From contig JADJFD010000004.1 in assembly GCA_016708765.1 (NCBI GenBank), forward strand, positions 293,026-357,025: DNA of 64,000 bases, read 5' to 3'. This DNA is from Chitinophagaceae bacterium. GTDB taxonomy: Bacteria; Bacteroidota; Bacteroidia; Chitinophagales; Chitinophagaceae. The notes under the pieces were generated by a model. The model searched no databases, had not been told where the DNA came from, and saw only the letters and a list, made by a program, of their open reading frames with translations. Both the position numbers and the translations under genes were made by a program. Every line of letters begins with the position of its first letter. The first letter of the stretch is position 1. This document shows, piece by piece, positions 17,345 to 26,679 of this stretch.

Positions 17345-17530
17345 AAATTTGTTTAGCCACGGATTGCATAGAATAATTGAAGCTGCTTACACAGCTTTTT
17401 TGTTGCCACGAAAGCACACAGAATAATACGAAGGGAAACTGCTTCGCAGATTTTTAATACAGAGACACAGATTTATGCTGCTTCGCAGCTAGTGTTACCG
17501 CTAAGGCGCAGAGAGGCAAAGGAAAGTATC
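17345..17530. repeat. Intergenic stretch with hairpin-prone short repeats
   Basis: Contains CTGCTTCGCAG twice and related GCTGCTTACACAGC, each a small palindrome, plus phrases such as tgccacgaaagcac, acagagacacag and taaggcgcagag that look like dispersed intergenic repeats. No ORF of note. It separates the 3' end of the dcw cluster from the small ORF. Confidence 0.35.
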
Positions 17531-17575
17531 ATGGAACTGGTATATAAATTCAAGATCCCTTTCTTCGTCGGAATG

Positions 17576-17603
17576 AAAAAACCCTCCGGTAGAAACCGGA
17601 GGG
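17576..17603 (-). terminator. Rho-independent terminator of the dcw cluster
   Basis: CCCTCCGGT (17582..17590) and ACCGGAGGG (17595..17603) form a perfect 9 bp GC-rich stem with a 4 nt loop. Read on the minus strand it is followed by TTTTTT (17581..17576). It lies about 55 bp past the ftsZ stop, so it should end transcription of the division cluster. Confidence 0.8.
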
Positions 17604-17656
17604 AACAACTAAAAAACATTAGCATTTAGCTAAGGCTTCATTGGAACGAACTAAGA

Positions 17657-19711
17657 TTAATCCGGCTTATCGCCGTCTAAGAAGGTATTAATTGTGCTAA
17701 GTTGTGCTTGATTATTTTTGTCGGCTTTTACTTCGACGCTGCTGTAAAAATTCTCTACCTGAGAATTGCTGTTGTACAATTCCATATTGCGGCGGATATA
17801 GGCCGGCACAGTTTCAAACTCATTATTTGGGTCAGCAGCGTTAACATTGAATGACAAGTTTCGCAACTTGTGCAATCGTTCGGCTGCCCTACGTTTTTGT
17901 TCTTCGGTTTCGTCCTGCATAGCAGAATCCTCAACCTCGGGAAACAAAGGTGACTGAGCCTGATGGGCCAACGGCATATCCGCCGCAGGAATGTCGCTCT
18001 TTTCGACAAGCTGCATTTGCAAATCGAGGAGTTCTTCCTCTTCTTCGCTGGCAGCTTTTTGTGAAGAGACCGGTTTCTCAGCAGAAGTGATTGAGGTATT
18101 GACCTCTGGTTTTGATTCTGCGTAGATATTGGACGGTCTGGCCAGATAGCCACCCGATGCTGCAGGCACCGAGCTTGTACTAGTACTATCTTTCTTGCTG
18201 AGAATCATCTCAGCATCTATTTCTTTAATTGATTGTTGGGGAACGGAGGGCTTATTCGAAAACGAATTTATACTTTCATTTTTTACAGCAGTTGACAATT
18301 TGTCAACAGTAGATGCACTATCCTTTTCATTGGTAGAATTACTAAGTAATTCTCCTTCCATCGCTGACGCTGCGGGAATTAAAAAAGCTCCGGATGACAA
18401 GTCGTCTGTTTGCAGTTCGAAATGAATGATGGCAGACTCTTCATTCACTTTGATGTCTGTTATATCAATAACAGGTGATTCTATTTCCGGAACTTCTTCC
18501 ACTAATTTTGGCATCAGCTAATCCATCGACTTTTCTTCCGGTGCTGCTATTGTCAGTTCTTCTTCCGCTTTTATTTCTGCTTTAGCTTCTTCCTCCATCA
18601 TTTCCATTTCTCTTTCCAAAACAGCATTGCTATTCTCCAACTTTATAACAGGAGCTTCTATTTCTTTTTGCGTTTCCAATACCATTACAATTTTTTCTTC
18701 TGGTTTTGGTTCTACCTTCTTTGGTTTTGCCCTAGCAAACGGATCTTTATGTTCGAAACCTGTTGCAATAAGAGTGATGCCAATTTTATCTTCTAATGTG
18801 CTATCATAGCCCATACCAAGAATTACATCTGTATCATCTCCTGCCTGCTCTAATAAATAATTCTGAATTACTTCTACTTCGTCCATGGTATATTCATGTT
18901 CACCAGTAGCTGAGTTAATATTTATCAATATCCATTTAGCACCGCGGATATCATTATCATTTAGCAACGGAGAATTAATTGCTTCTTCTATTGCCTTCTG
19001 TGCCCTGTCTTCTCCAGAAGCTACCGCATTACCAAGTATAGCAACACCGCCATTACGCATTACTGTGCATACATCTGCAAAGTCAACATTGATTTGACCA
19101 GTGCTATTGATTACATCGGTAATACATTTAGCAGCAGTTGCCAATACATTATCCGCTTTTTCAAATGCTTCCCTCATTTTTAAATTACCAAACTGGTGAC
19201 GCAGTTTATCATTACTAATGACAAGCAATGTATCTACATATCCTTTCAATGTCTTTATTCCTTCTTCCGCTTGTAATTGACGTTTCTTTCCCTCGTAAGC
19301 AAAAGGAGTGGTAACGATACCTACTGTAAGAATGCCAAGATCTTTACAAATTTTAGCAATGATGGGTGCACCACCTGTGCCTGTACCACCACCCATACCT
19401 GCAGTGATGAAAGCCATCTTGGTATTTACTTCCAGAATCTTTTTTATTTCTTCCAACGATTCTTCTGTGGCCTGACGACCAATTTCAGGATTAGCACCAG
19501 CACCTAAACCTTGCGTAAGATGCGGCCCTAATTGTATTCTGTTTGGTATACCGCTATTAGCTAATGCTTGCGAGTCTGTATTGCAAATAATAAAGTTTAC
19601 TCCTTCTATTTCCTGGCTATGCATGAAGTTGACAGCATTGCCGCCGCCGCCGCCAACTCCGATTACTTTGAGTATAGATGATTTTTCTTTAGGTAAATCG
19701 AAATGTATCAT
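17657..19711 (-). CDS. ftsZ: Cell division protein FtsZ, interrupted by an in-frame TAG
   Basis: The tubulin-like GTPase that forms the Z-ring. The body (397 codons, 18518..19711) carries VGGGGGNAV (18-26) and the GTP signature GMGGGTGTGGAP (105-116). A TAG at 18518..18520 interrupts the frame; the same frame continues without shift into 285 further codons. These end with a basic helical segment (AAERLHKLRNLSFNVN), PAYIRRNMEL and NTFLDGDKPD, which correspond to the C-terminal tail of Bacteroidota FtsZ proteins, where FtsA and other partners bind. So the downstream ORF is the FtsZ tail, not a separate gene. A base error or a real amber codon are both possible. Confidence 0.85.
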
Positions 19712-19724
19712 AGTGTTGAATTTA

Positions 19725-19856
19725 AGCCCCCTAAATCCCCCGCAAGGGGACTTTTGAAGCCGTTTACAATTTGGTTAGTTATTATTTTCCCGAATAGCTA
19801 TTTAAGAACTTATAAAATTTAATGACTCTTATTACCCCCTTTAGGGGATGGGGGCT
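19725..19856. repeat. Paired CCCCTAAAGGGG-type inverted repeat filling the ftsA-ftsZ gap
   Basis: A 132 bp segment bounded by AGCCCCCTAAATCCCC at 19725 and, in inverted orientation, CCCCCTTTAGGGGATGGGG at 19835. Each end is itself a near-palindrome. It occupies almost all of the gap between the ftsA stop and the ftsZ start, and the right end supplies the ftsA TAG stop. Similar paired units lie at 39929..40190 and 43327..43458. Confidence 0.65.
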
Positions 19857-21228
19857 AGAGATGCTTATCTTCTTCTTCTTTGAACAGATCAATGATCCTG
19901 TCTTTGAACTTGCCCCAGAAGCCTGTAAGGTTTTTACGTCGAGCCATCTCATTTTCATTCACCTCTTCTTCTGTTTCTACAACAACTTCTTCAGTACCAT
20001 TATTTTTTAAAGCTGAAGGCACATCCATTTTCTTGTATTCTTTATCAAACATTTTACGATTATGTTCGAAATCATCATACCCTTTAAGAATAAGTCCTAT
20101 GCAAGTAGAATAAGTTGGCTTTGCCAATTCTTCAATATGGCCGCCAGCCAGATGTTCATTCGGGAAACCAATTCTTGCTGGTAAACCGGTAACATATTCT
20201 GTTAATTGTATCAGATGTTTTAATTGTGAACCACCACCAGTTAAGATGATACCACCATTCAACATTCTGTTTTCCAAACCAACCTGCTTTAAATGATACG
20301 TAACAAAATCCATGATCTCACTCATTCTTGCCTGAATGATATTTGCAAGATTCTTTACACTGATTTCTTTTGCAGGCATTCCTCTTAATCCAGGAATAGT
20401 GATATACGCATTTGCTTTTGCTTCGTTTGCCAATGCGCTACCAAACTGTACTTTCATTTGCTCAGCCTGTGTTTTTAAAACACCCAGTCCAGTTTTAATA
20501 TCGTTAGTAATATTTTCTCCTGCAAAAGGAATAACAGCAGTATGTTTTAAAATTCCTTCGTAGAAAACAGCAAGGTCTGTTGTACCACCACCGATATCAA
20601 CAATAGCAACACCTGCTTCAAGATCTTCTTGACCCATTACGGCAGAAGAAGAAGCTAAGGGTTGTAATACCAGATCCTTTGTAATCAGTCCGGCTTTCTC
20701 AACACTGCGATTTATATTCCTTATTGCATTCTTATCGCCTGTGATGATATGGAAGTTGGCTCCAATCTTAACTCCACCATAACCAATTGGGTTAGCTATA
20801 TTAGGAAAATTATCTACTGTAAATTCCTGTGGTATCACATCAATGATCTGATCTCCCGCAGGAATATATGTTTTGTACTGATCGTCAATCAGCTGATCAA
20901 TTTCTTTTTGAGTGATCTCTTCATCTGTTCTTTGTCTTACAATATCACCTCTTGTCTGCAAACTTTTAATGTGATGTCCGGCAATACCAACATACACTTC
21001 ATTTACATCAAGACTAGGATTGGAAGCAAAGCAGTTTTCCAAAGCACTTCTGATGGCTTTGATGGTTTCATCAATGTTGAGCACCTGTCCGTGCTTCACA
21101 CCGTTGGAGTTGGCTTTTCCAAAACCAAGGATCTCCAGCTTGCCGTACTCATTTTTTCTTCCGGCAATTACTGCAATCTTGGTTGTTCCAATGTCCAAGC
21201 CGACAATAATGGGTTGTTCGTTGTTCAT
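19855..21228 (-). CDS. ftsA: Cell division protein FtsA
   Basis: A 457 aa actin-like ATPase that anchors FtsZ to the membrane. It shows the ATPase motifs GLDIGTTKI near the N-terminus, VDIGGGTTDLAVF in the middle and LTGGGSQLKHL later. A C-terminal basic amphipathic helix (FWGKFKDRIIDLF) is the membrane-targeting sequence. Located between ftsQ and ftsZ as in most dcw clusters. Confidence 0.93.
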   Translation of the reverse strand: MNNEQPIIVGLDIGTTKIAVIAGRKNEYGKLEILGFGKANSNGVKHGQVLNIDETIKAIRSALENCFASNPSLDVNEVYVGIAGHHIKSLQTRGDIVRQRTDEEITQKEIDQLIDDQYKTYIPAGDQIIDVIPQEFTVDNFPNIANPIGYGGVKIGANFHIITGDKNAIRNINRSVEKAGLITKDLVLQPLASSSAVMGQEDLEAGVAIVDIGGGTTDLAVFYEGILKHTAVIPFAGENITNDIKTGLGVLKTQAEQMKVQFGSALANEAKANAYITIPGLRGMPAKEISVKNLANIIQARMSEIMDFVTYHLKQVGLENRMLNGGIILTGGGSQLKHLIQLTEYVTGLPARIGFPNEHLAGGHIEELAKPTYSTCIGLILKGYDDFEHNRKMFDKEYKKMDVPSALKNNGTEEVVVETEEEVNENEMARRKNLTGFWGKFKDRIIDLFKEEEDKHL

Positions 21229-21279
21229 AATTGTTGTTTTTAGTTGTTGTTGTTTTTATCGAAATAGTTCTTATTCATT

Positions 21280-22425
21280 TTAATTATATCCATGATCCTG
21301 CTCCACCGGCACCTTTGGCGGCATTACGGCTTTAGGTTTTTTCTTTTCCGGTTTTGAATTTTCATGTTTTTCTTCGGGTTTCTGTTTTTCCACTTTCTCT
21401 GCCTTGCCAGCAGGTAAGTTTTCCTCTTCTTTTGGTAAAGAAGATTTCACAGGGTTAGGATTGCTATTCTTCTCAGGGTTAGTTCTCTTTAAATCTTCAA
21501 GTGCAGGATCATTACTTAATGTGGAATCTTTTTCTAACTTGATAATAGCCGGCATCACTTTTGGCGATGTTTCTTTTTCTGCATCTGCCGATTGACGTAA
21601 TAGCTTTTCTACATTCTTTTTCAGTTGTTCAGCATCCACTTTCTGATCTAAAGCAGATTTTGAAACCACTACCTGGCCTTTATATTGTACATCAATAACT
21701 TTATACTTATCAAAACCAGTTTTACTTAATACCTGTTTGTAAAACACCAACAGTCTGTTAAACTTCTGCTCAATGTTTTCGCCATTACCCAATTTCACCA
21801 GGTGATTGCCAACTAATGGAACCATTTCAAAATTTCTATCAGCAGTAATATCGATCTGTGCTACCTGCGACATCCAGAAAGAATCATTACTAATAAATCT
21901 TGCAACATTTGTTACTTGTTTTAAGAATAAACTATCAGCAGCATTCATTTTCTTATTGTCAGTATAACCAGTAAACACCGGTACTCTTGCACTCATCTTG
22001 TCTGACAATGGCATCTTCTTTCCATTATCATTTATATAGAATGTATTCCCTTCTGTTGTAAAGATTCTTGCAATTGGTTCTTTCTCCGTTATTGTTACAT
22101 GCAATACATCTTTATTATCGAAATACATATCCGCCTCATCAATCCAGGTATTCTTTTCGAGCATCAGTTCGAGTTCATATAAATTGAATGCAGCAACGGG
22201 ATCGCCTTTTATAGGGCCTTTTGTTGCTTTAAAAAGTAATTGCTCTACATCTTTATTATCAATAAAAAGATTATTCTTAGCTCCTTCGATCGTAATTGTA
22301 TAGTCTTTGCACAGTCCGTTATTCTTTTTGGTGATAGCAGCCAACAACAACGAAACCATGCCTCCGCCAATGCAAAGCCATATTGCTATAAATAATACTT
22401 TTCTTATCGTTGTTTTTGCGTTCAC
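21280..22425 (-). CDS. ftsQ: Cell division protein FtsQ
   Basis: A 381 aa bitopic protein: short cytoplasmic N-terminus, one membrane helix (VLFIAIWLCIGGGMVSLLLA), a POTRA domain (~40-115) and a beta domain. A C-terminal ~110 residue Lys/Glu/Pro-rich extension is unusual in length. Inside it the peptide ENLPAGKAEKVEK is encoded by a near-palindromic repeat (21399..21418). Part of the FtsQLB divisome core. Start is 3 nt from the murC stop. Confidence 0.85.
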   Translation of the reverse strand: MNAKTTIRKVLFIAIWLCIGGGMVSLLLAAITKKNNGLCKDYTITIEGAKNNLFIDNKDVEQLLFKATKGPIKGDPVAAFNLYELELMLEKNTWIDEADMYFDNKDVLHVTITEKEPIARIFTTEGNTFYINDNGKKMPLSDKMSARVPVFTGYTDNKKMNAADSLFLKQVTNVARFISNDSFWMSQVAQIDITADRNFEMVPLVGNHLVKLGNGENIEQKFNRLLVFYKQVLSKTGFDKYKVIDVQYKGQVVVSKSALDQKVDAEQLKKNVEKLLRQSADAEKETSPKVMPAIIKLEKDSTLSNDPALEDLKRTNPEKNSNPNPVKSSLPKEEENLPAGKAEKVEKQKPEEKHENSKPEKKKPKAVMPPKVPVEQDHGYN

Positions 22426-22428
22426 TTT

Positions 22429-23853
22429 TTAGATATCTTTTAATTCATTTTTTAGCGGTTCAACTATCATATCAATATCTCCTGCTCCTGCTGTTATTAT
22501 TATTTCACCAAACTCTTTATTCAATGTTTTACTAAAATCACTTCTCATCCACTTCATCAATTCTTCGCTTGTCATAACTTTTTTTCTCTCCATATTCATT
22601 TTCTCCAGAATCATTTCGCTGCTTACTCCTTCAATCGGTAACTCTCTAGCAGGATAAATCGGCAGCAAAATCACTTCGTCTGCCAGTCCTAATACTTCTG
22701 CAAAGCCATCAGCCAAATCCCTTGTTCTGCTGTACAGGTGTGGTTGAAATATCACCGTACATTTTTTTTGTTTGAACAATGTTTTTGCTCCGTTGATTAA
22801 AGCTCTTAACTCTTCTGGGTGATGAGCATAGTCATCAATAAAAACCAGACGGTCATTTTTGATAACATATTCAAATCTTCTTTTTACCCCTTTAAAGCTT
22901 TCTACCGCCGCTTTGATTTTTTCATTTTCAATTCCCAAAGAACTAGCTACTGTAATTGCTGCAATAGCATTTTCAACATTGTGCATTCCACCCATATTCA
23001 GTTTCACATTCTCCAGCACATTATCTTTTATCATTACATCAAACTCATAACTTCCATTCATCATTCTGATATTAGCAGCATATATATCGGCACTTTCATT
23101 TTGCAAACTGTAGGTTAGTGCATTATCAGCCACTAACTCTTTTCCTCTTTTCAAACCGAACTGCTTCACCACTAATCCGCCAGACCTCACTCTTTTACTG
23201 AAATCAATAAAAGCATCTTCCATCGCCACTGCTGTACCGTATATATCCAGATGATCGGCATCCATTGCTGTAATGATGGCCACATCCGGACTTAATTTCA
23301 GAAAACTTCTGTCGTATTCATCTGCCTCGATCACACATATATTTTTTTCACTGCTCCAGAAATTGGTTCCGTAATTCACTGCAATTCCACCAAGAAAAGC
23401 ATTGCAACCAAATCCACTGTGTCGAAGCAAGTGACCTACCATTGTGGTAATCGTCGTTTTGCCATGAGTACCTGCTATACATATATTAAAAGAACTTTCT
23501 GTTATAATCTGCAACACATCACTTCTCTTTACCACTTTGTAACCATTCTGTCTGTAGTACACAAGCTCTTCTTGTTCTGCTGGAATAGCCGGTGTGTAAA
23601 TAACCAAGTCAACTTTTTTTGGAATCAATTCAACATTAGCTGTGTAATGAACAGCAATGCCACTTGCTTCCAATTCATTTGTTAGTACGGTTGGTGTTTT
23701 ATCGTAACCACTCACTTTTACTCCCCCAGCATGGAAGAATCTGGCAATTGCACTCATGCCGATTCCTCCGATTCCGATAAAATACACTTCATTCAGTTTG
23801 TCAATCCCTCGAAAGGGAGCATTCATAAGGACAGTATTGTTTGTTGTGCTCAA
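22429..23853 (-). CDS. murC: UDP-N-acetylmuramate--L-alanine ligase MurC
   Basis: A 474 aa Mur ligase adding L-Ala to UDP-MurNAc. It has the N-terminal FIGIGGIGMSAIARF nucleotide motif, the ATP-binding GTHGKTT loop, and EADEYDRSFL typical of MurC. An upstream Met (MSTTNNTVLMNAPF) is used as start; an internal Met at residue 10 is also possible. Lies between murG and ftsQ with gaps of 6 and 3 nt, so translation is tightly linked. Confidence 0.93.
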   Translation of the reverse strand: MSTTNNTVLMNAPFRGIDKLNEVYFIGIGGIGMSAIARFFHAGGVKVSGYDKTPTVLTNELEASGIAVHYTANVELIPKKVDLVIYTPAIPAEQEELVYYRQNGYKVVKRSDVLQIITESSFNICIAGTHGKTTITTMVGHLLRHSGFGCNAFLGGIAVNYGTNFWSSEKNICVIEADEYDRSFLKLSPDVAIITAMDADHLDIYGTAVAMEDAFIDFSKRVRSGGLVVKQFGLKRGKELVADNALTYSLQNESADIYAANIRMMNGSYEFDVMIKDNVLENVKLNMGGMHNVENAIAAITVASSLGIENEKIKAAVESFKGVKRRFEYVIKNDRLVFIDDYAHHPEELRALINGAKTLFKQKKCTVIFQPHLYSRTRDLADGFAEVLGLADEVILLPIYPARELPIEGVSSEMILEKMNMERKKVMTSEELMKWMRSDFSKTLNKEFGEIIITAGAGDIDMIVEPLKNELKDI

Positions 23854-23859
23854 GGTGAC

Positions 23860-24948
23860 TTAAATCAGTTTTAAAATTTCTTCGGCAACTTTCACATCTG
23901 CATCCGTTATTGCCAATTTTGAAATATTAGTTTCGAGTTCTTCCTGCTTGCCTTTATCCTTTGCCAGTTCAATTGTCATAAAGACCAGCTTCTGCTTTGC
24001 TTCTGTATCTTTTACCATCAGCGCAGCATTCTTTTTTATCAGTGCCATTGCATTCACCGTCTGGTGATCTTCTGCTGCAAACGGATAAGGAACAAACAAC
24101 ACTGGTTTTTTTGCTACACATAATTCAGCCACCGTCATTGCTCCTGCTCTTGCTACTACTATATCTGCAGCAGCATAAGCATATTCCATTTGTGTAATAA
24201 ATTCATTTACCCAAACTCCTTGCTTACCTGCTGCTCTTTGTTTTCCTTTTTCAGCATATGGTTTACCTGTTTGCCAGATGATCTGTAATCCTGCAACTAA
24301 CAATTCATCTAAACCTTTATCAATGGCTTCGTTAATTGATTTTGCCCCAAGGCTACCACCGACTACCAGCACGGTTGTTTTTGATTCCTCTAGCGAAAAA
24401 AATTCTATCCCTTCTTTTCTAGAAACCAATGCTTCAGTAATTGCCTTTCTTACTGGGTTACCCGTTACCATTATCTTCTCCTTAGGGAAAAACTTTTCCA
24501 TCCCATCAGTGCCAGTAAAAATCTTTGTAGCTTTTTTACCAAGCATCATATTTGATTTACCCGCAAATGAATTTGACTCATGTATAAAAGTGGGAATCCT
24601 TTTTGCTTGTGCTACTCTCAGCACCGGAAAACTTGAATAACCTCCTACACCGATCACAGCATCTGGTTTAAATCTTTTTACAATGGAACGAACCATTAAA
24701 AAACTTTTTGCCAGTTTATATGGTAGTCCGATATTTTTTATCAAAGAACTTCGATTGAAACCTGCAATATCTAACCCTTCAATTTTATATCCTGCCTGCG
24801 GCACTTTTTCCATTTCCATTTTCCCCTTCGCCCCAACAAAGAGTATTTCAATTTTTTCATCAATCTTCCTCAATGCGTTAGCAATTGCAATTGCCGGGAA
24901 AATATGTCCACCGGTTCCACCTCCTGCTATTATCACTCTCTTACTCAT
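23860..24948 (-). CDS. murG: UDP-GlcNAc transferase MurG
   Basis: A 362 aa GT28 glycosyltransferase that converts lipid I to lipid II at the inner face of the membrane. It shows GGGTGGHIFPAIAIA at the N-terminus, GVGGYSSFP, HESNSFAGKSN and the donor-site ARAGAMTVAELCVAKKP. Length is as expected. Follows ftsW by 9 nt. Confidence 0.93.
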   Translation of the reverse strand: MSKRVIIAGGGTGGHIFPAIAIANALRKIDEKIEILFVGAKGKMEMEKVPQAGYKIEGLDIAGFNRSSLIKNIGLPYKLAKSFLMVRSIVKRFKPDAVIGVGGYSSFPVLRVAQAKRIPTFIHESNSFAGKSNMMLGKKATKIFTGTDGMEKFFPKEKIMVTGNPVRKAITEALVSRKEGIEFFSLEESKTTVLVVGGSLGAKSINEAIDKGLDELLVAGLQIIWQTGKPYAEKGKQRAAGKQGVWVNEFITQMEYAYAAADIVVARAGAMTVAELCVAKKPVLFVPYPFAAEDHQTVNAMALIKKNAALMVKDTEAKQKLVFMTIELAKDKGKQEELETNISKLAITDADVKVAEEILKLI

Positions 24949-24957
24949 GCAACTCAG

Positions 24958-26225
24958 TTATTTTATATATTCAGCTACAGTTTTTCCTTCCAACTGTTCT
25001 GCATTTCTTGCCACACTTAAAATAATTCCAATAGCAAGACAGGTAAAAATGAAACTTGTTCCACCCATACTTACCAATGGCAGCGTAACTCCCGTTACCG
25101 GAAACAAATTCACCGTTACCGCCATGTTTGCAACTGCCTGTATTGCCAGCGTAAAACTTAAACCCAATGCTAGAAATGCACCAAATGCAAAAGGGCATCG
25201 TTTAAAAATCCGTATACATCTGTATAGAAATACCAAATAAATAAACATGATGAATGCGCCGCCAACTAATCCGTACTCTTCAATGATAATTGCATAAATA
25301 AAATCATTGTATGCCTGTGGCAAATAATCTCTTGTTGTGCTATTACCCGGACCCACACCAAATATTCCGCCATTGGCAATAGCAATTTTTGCTTGATTCA
25401 CTTGGTATGCATCATTATCTGTTTGCTTACTTCCATAGATAAAGCTTTCCATTCTACCAATCCATGTATCCACACGGCCAAATAATGTAGAAGACGTTTT
25501 CTTTACCGGAGCAACTACATCATCATTCGTTGTTTTTCCGTGCCGCATTACCGCTGCTGAAATAAGAAACACAATTGGTATCAACGCAATTCCAATAGTA
25601 GCTAGAATATGCTTTGTACTTACTCTTCCGATAAATAATAACAATAAACAACTTGCTCCCAATAGCAATGCTGTAGATAAATTAGCCGGGGCAATAAGTA
25701 TACAAGTCAATGCTACTGGTGTGATAACCGGAATAAATCCTTTTTGAAATCCTTAATTACATCCTGCTTCTTGCTAAGTAATCTTGCGAGATACATGAAG
25801 AGTGCCAGCTTTGCAAAGTCAGAAGTCTGCATTGTCATATTGATCAATGGCAAACGAATCCACCTACTTCCTTCATTCATCTTCACTCCAAAAAATAATG
25901 TATAGAATAACAACACCAGTGATATGCCAAATGCAATTTTTGCAACTCTTGAATAAAAAGTGTAATTAACAAGATGTGCAAAATAAATGACCATTATACC
26001 AACGAGGATAAAAGCAATCTGTTTGAAAAGATATATCTCCGTATTGCCTTTATAGTTTTTGTAAGCCAAAGAACCTGTTGCACTGTAAACAGCCAATAAT
26101 GAAACTAATGTAAGTAACACCACCAATGCCCAGATAACCTTATCGCCTTTTGTTTTGCTGATAAGATTATTGGTATTGAAGGAATTCCTCAAACCACTAA
26201 ATCGTATGTCTTTTGCTACATCCAT
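24958..26225 (-). CDS. ftsW: Lipid II polymerase/flippase FtsW (SEDS), frameshifted
   Basis: A SEDS protein with about ten membrane helices that polymerises septal glycan with FtsI. The N-terminal part (26225 down to 25713) ends in an aberrant KKDLFRLSHQ; the C-terminal part resumes with TCILIAPANLSTALLLG. Restoring one G in the AAAAAGG run near 25739 joins them as KDFKKGFIPVITPVALTCILIAPANLS. Conserved SEDS segments include GVGPGNSTTRDYLPQAYNDFIYAIIIEEYG and LPLVSMGGTS. Because ftsW is essential, an indel error is the likely explanation. Confidence 0.85.
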
Positions 26226-26232
26226 TTTTGAA

Positions 26233-26674
26233 GTTGGCAGTTGGCAATTTGCAGTTCCCTGCTATTGCACACTTCCATATTTTTTTGGGTTTATAATCAT
26301 GTCCTGTAATAATCTTCCTACTTCTTCACTTTTAGCTTGTTTGTCATTATATATTTCGTCTGTTATGTACTTACAAGCAAAACTAAAATCCAACCAAACC
26401 TGTGTTTCAGTGTTTTCCATATCACTATCAGTTGTTTTAGCAACAAAATGAGCTACATATCTTCTTTTCCTATACCCTTCGCCCAAATTTGCACATACTG
26501 ACCTTGAACTCCTCCTTATTTGATCTATCAAAGAATACTTTTCTTCCTTTGGAAAACTTTTAGTCATTTCAAAAATCTCCATAGCTAATGCAAATGCTTT
26601 TTTATAAACTATTAAATCCTTGAATGTGCCCATATTACTTTAGCGTTTCTAACTGCAAATTGCCAACTGCTAAC
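26233..26674. mobile_element. 442 bp inverted-repeat-bounded element carrying a four-helix-bundle gene
   Basis: Left end GTTGGCAGTTGGCAATTTGC (first 20 of 24 bases from 26233) and right end AACTGCAAATTGCCAACTGC (first 20 of 24 bases from 26651) are inverted copies with 23 of 24 positions matching. They flank one gene and split ftsW from murD in the otherwise ordered dcw cluster. No transposase is inside, so movement would need help from elsewhere. Confidence 0.6.
26262..26633 (-). CDS. Four-helix-bundle protein (S23 / TIGR02436 family)
   Basis: A 123 aa helical protein of the family first seen in 23S rRNA intervening sequences: KDLIVYKKAFALAMEIFEMTK, FPKEEKYSLIDQIRRSSRSVCANLGEGYRKR. The same fold is used by the Avd accessory protein of diversity-generating retroelements, but no reverse transcriptase or template repeat is present here. 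It sits inside an inverted-repeat-bounded element within the dcw cluster, in the same orientation as the division genes. Function unknown; possibly nucleic-acid binding. Confidence 0.8.
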   Translation of the reverse strand: MGTFKDLIVYKKAFALAMEIFEMTKSFPKEEKYSLIDQIRRSSRSVCANLGEGYRKRRYVAHFVAKTTDSDMENTETQVWLDFSFACKYITDEIYNDKQAKSEEVGRLLQDMIINPKKYGSVQ

Positions 26675-26679
26675 TTTTC

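Noticed and set aside
17657..18514. Separate hypothetical gene downstream of ftsZ
   Set aside because: It is in the same frame as ftsZ, directly after one TAG, and encodes the recognisable FtsZ C-terminal tail.
26262..26633. Part of a diversity-generating retroelement (Avd-like)
   Set aside because: No reverse transcriptase, template or variable repeat lies nearby; only the fold is shared.
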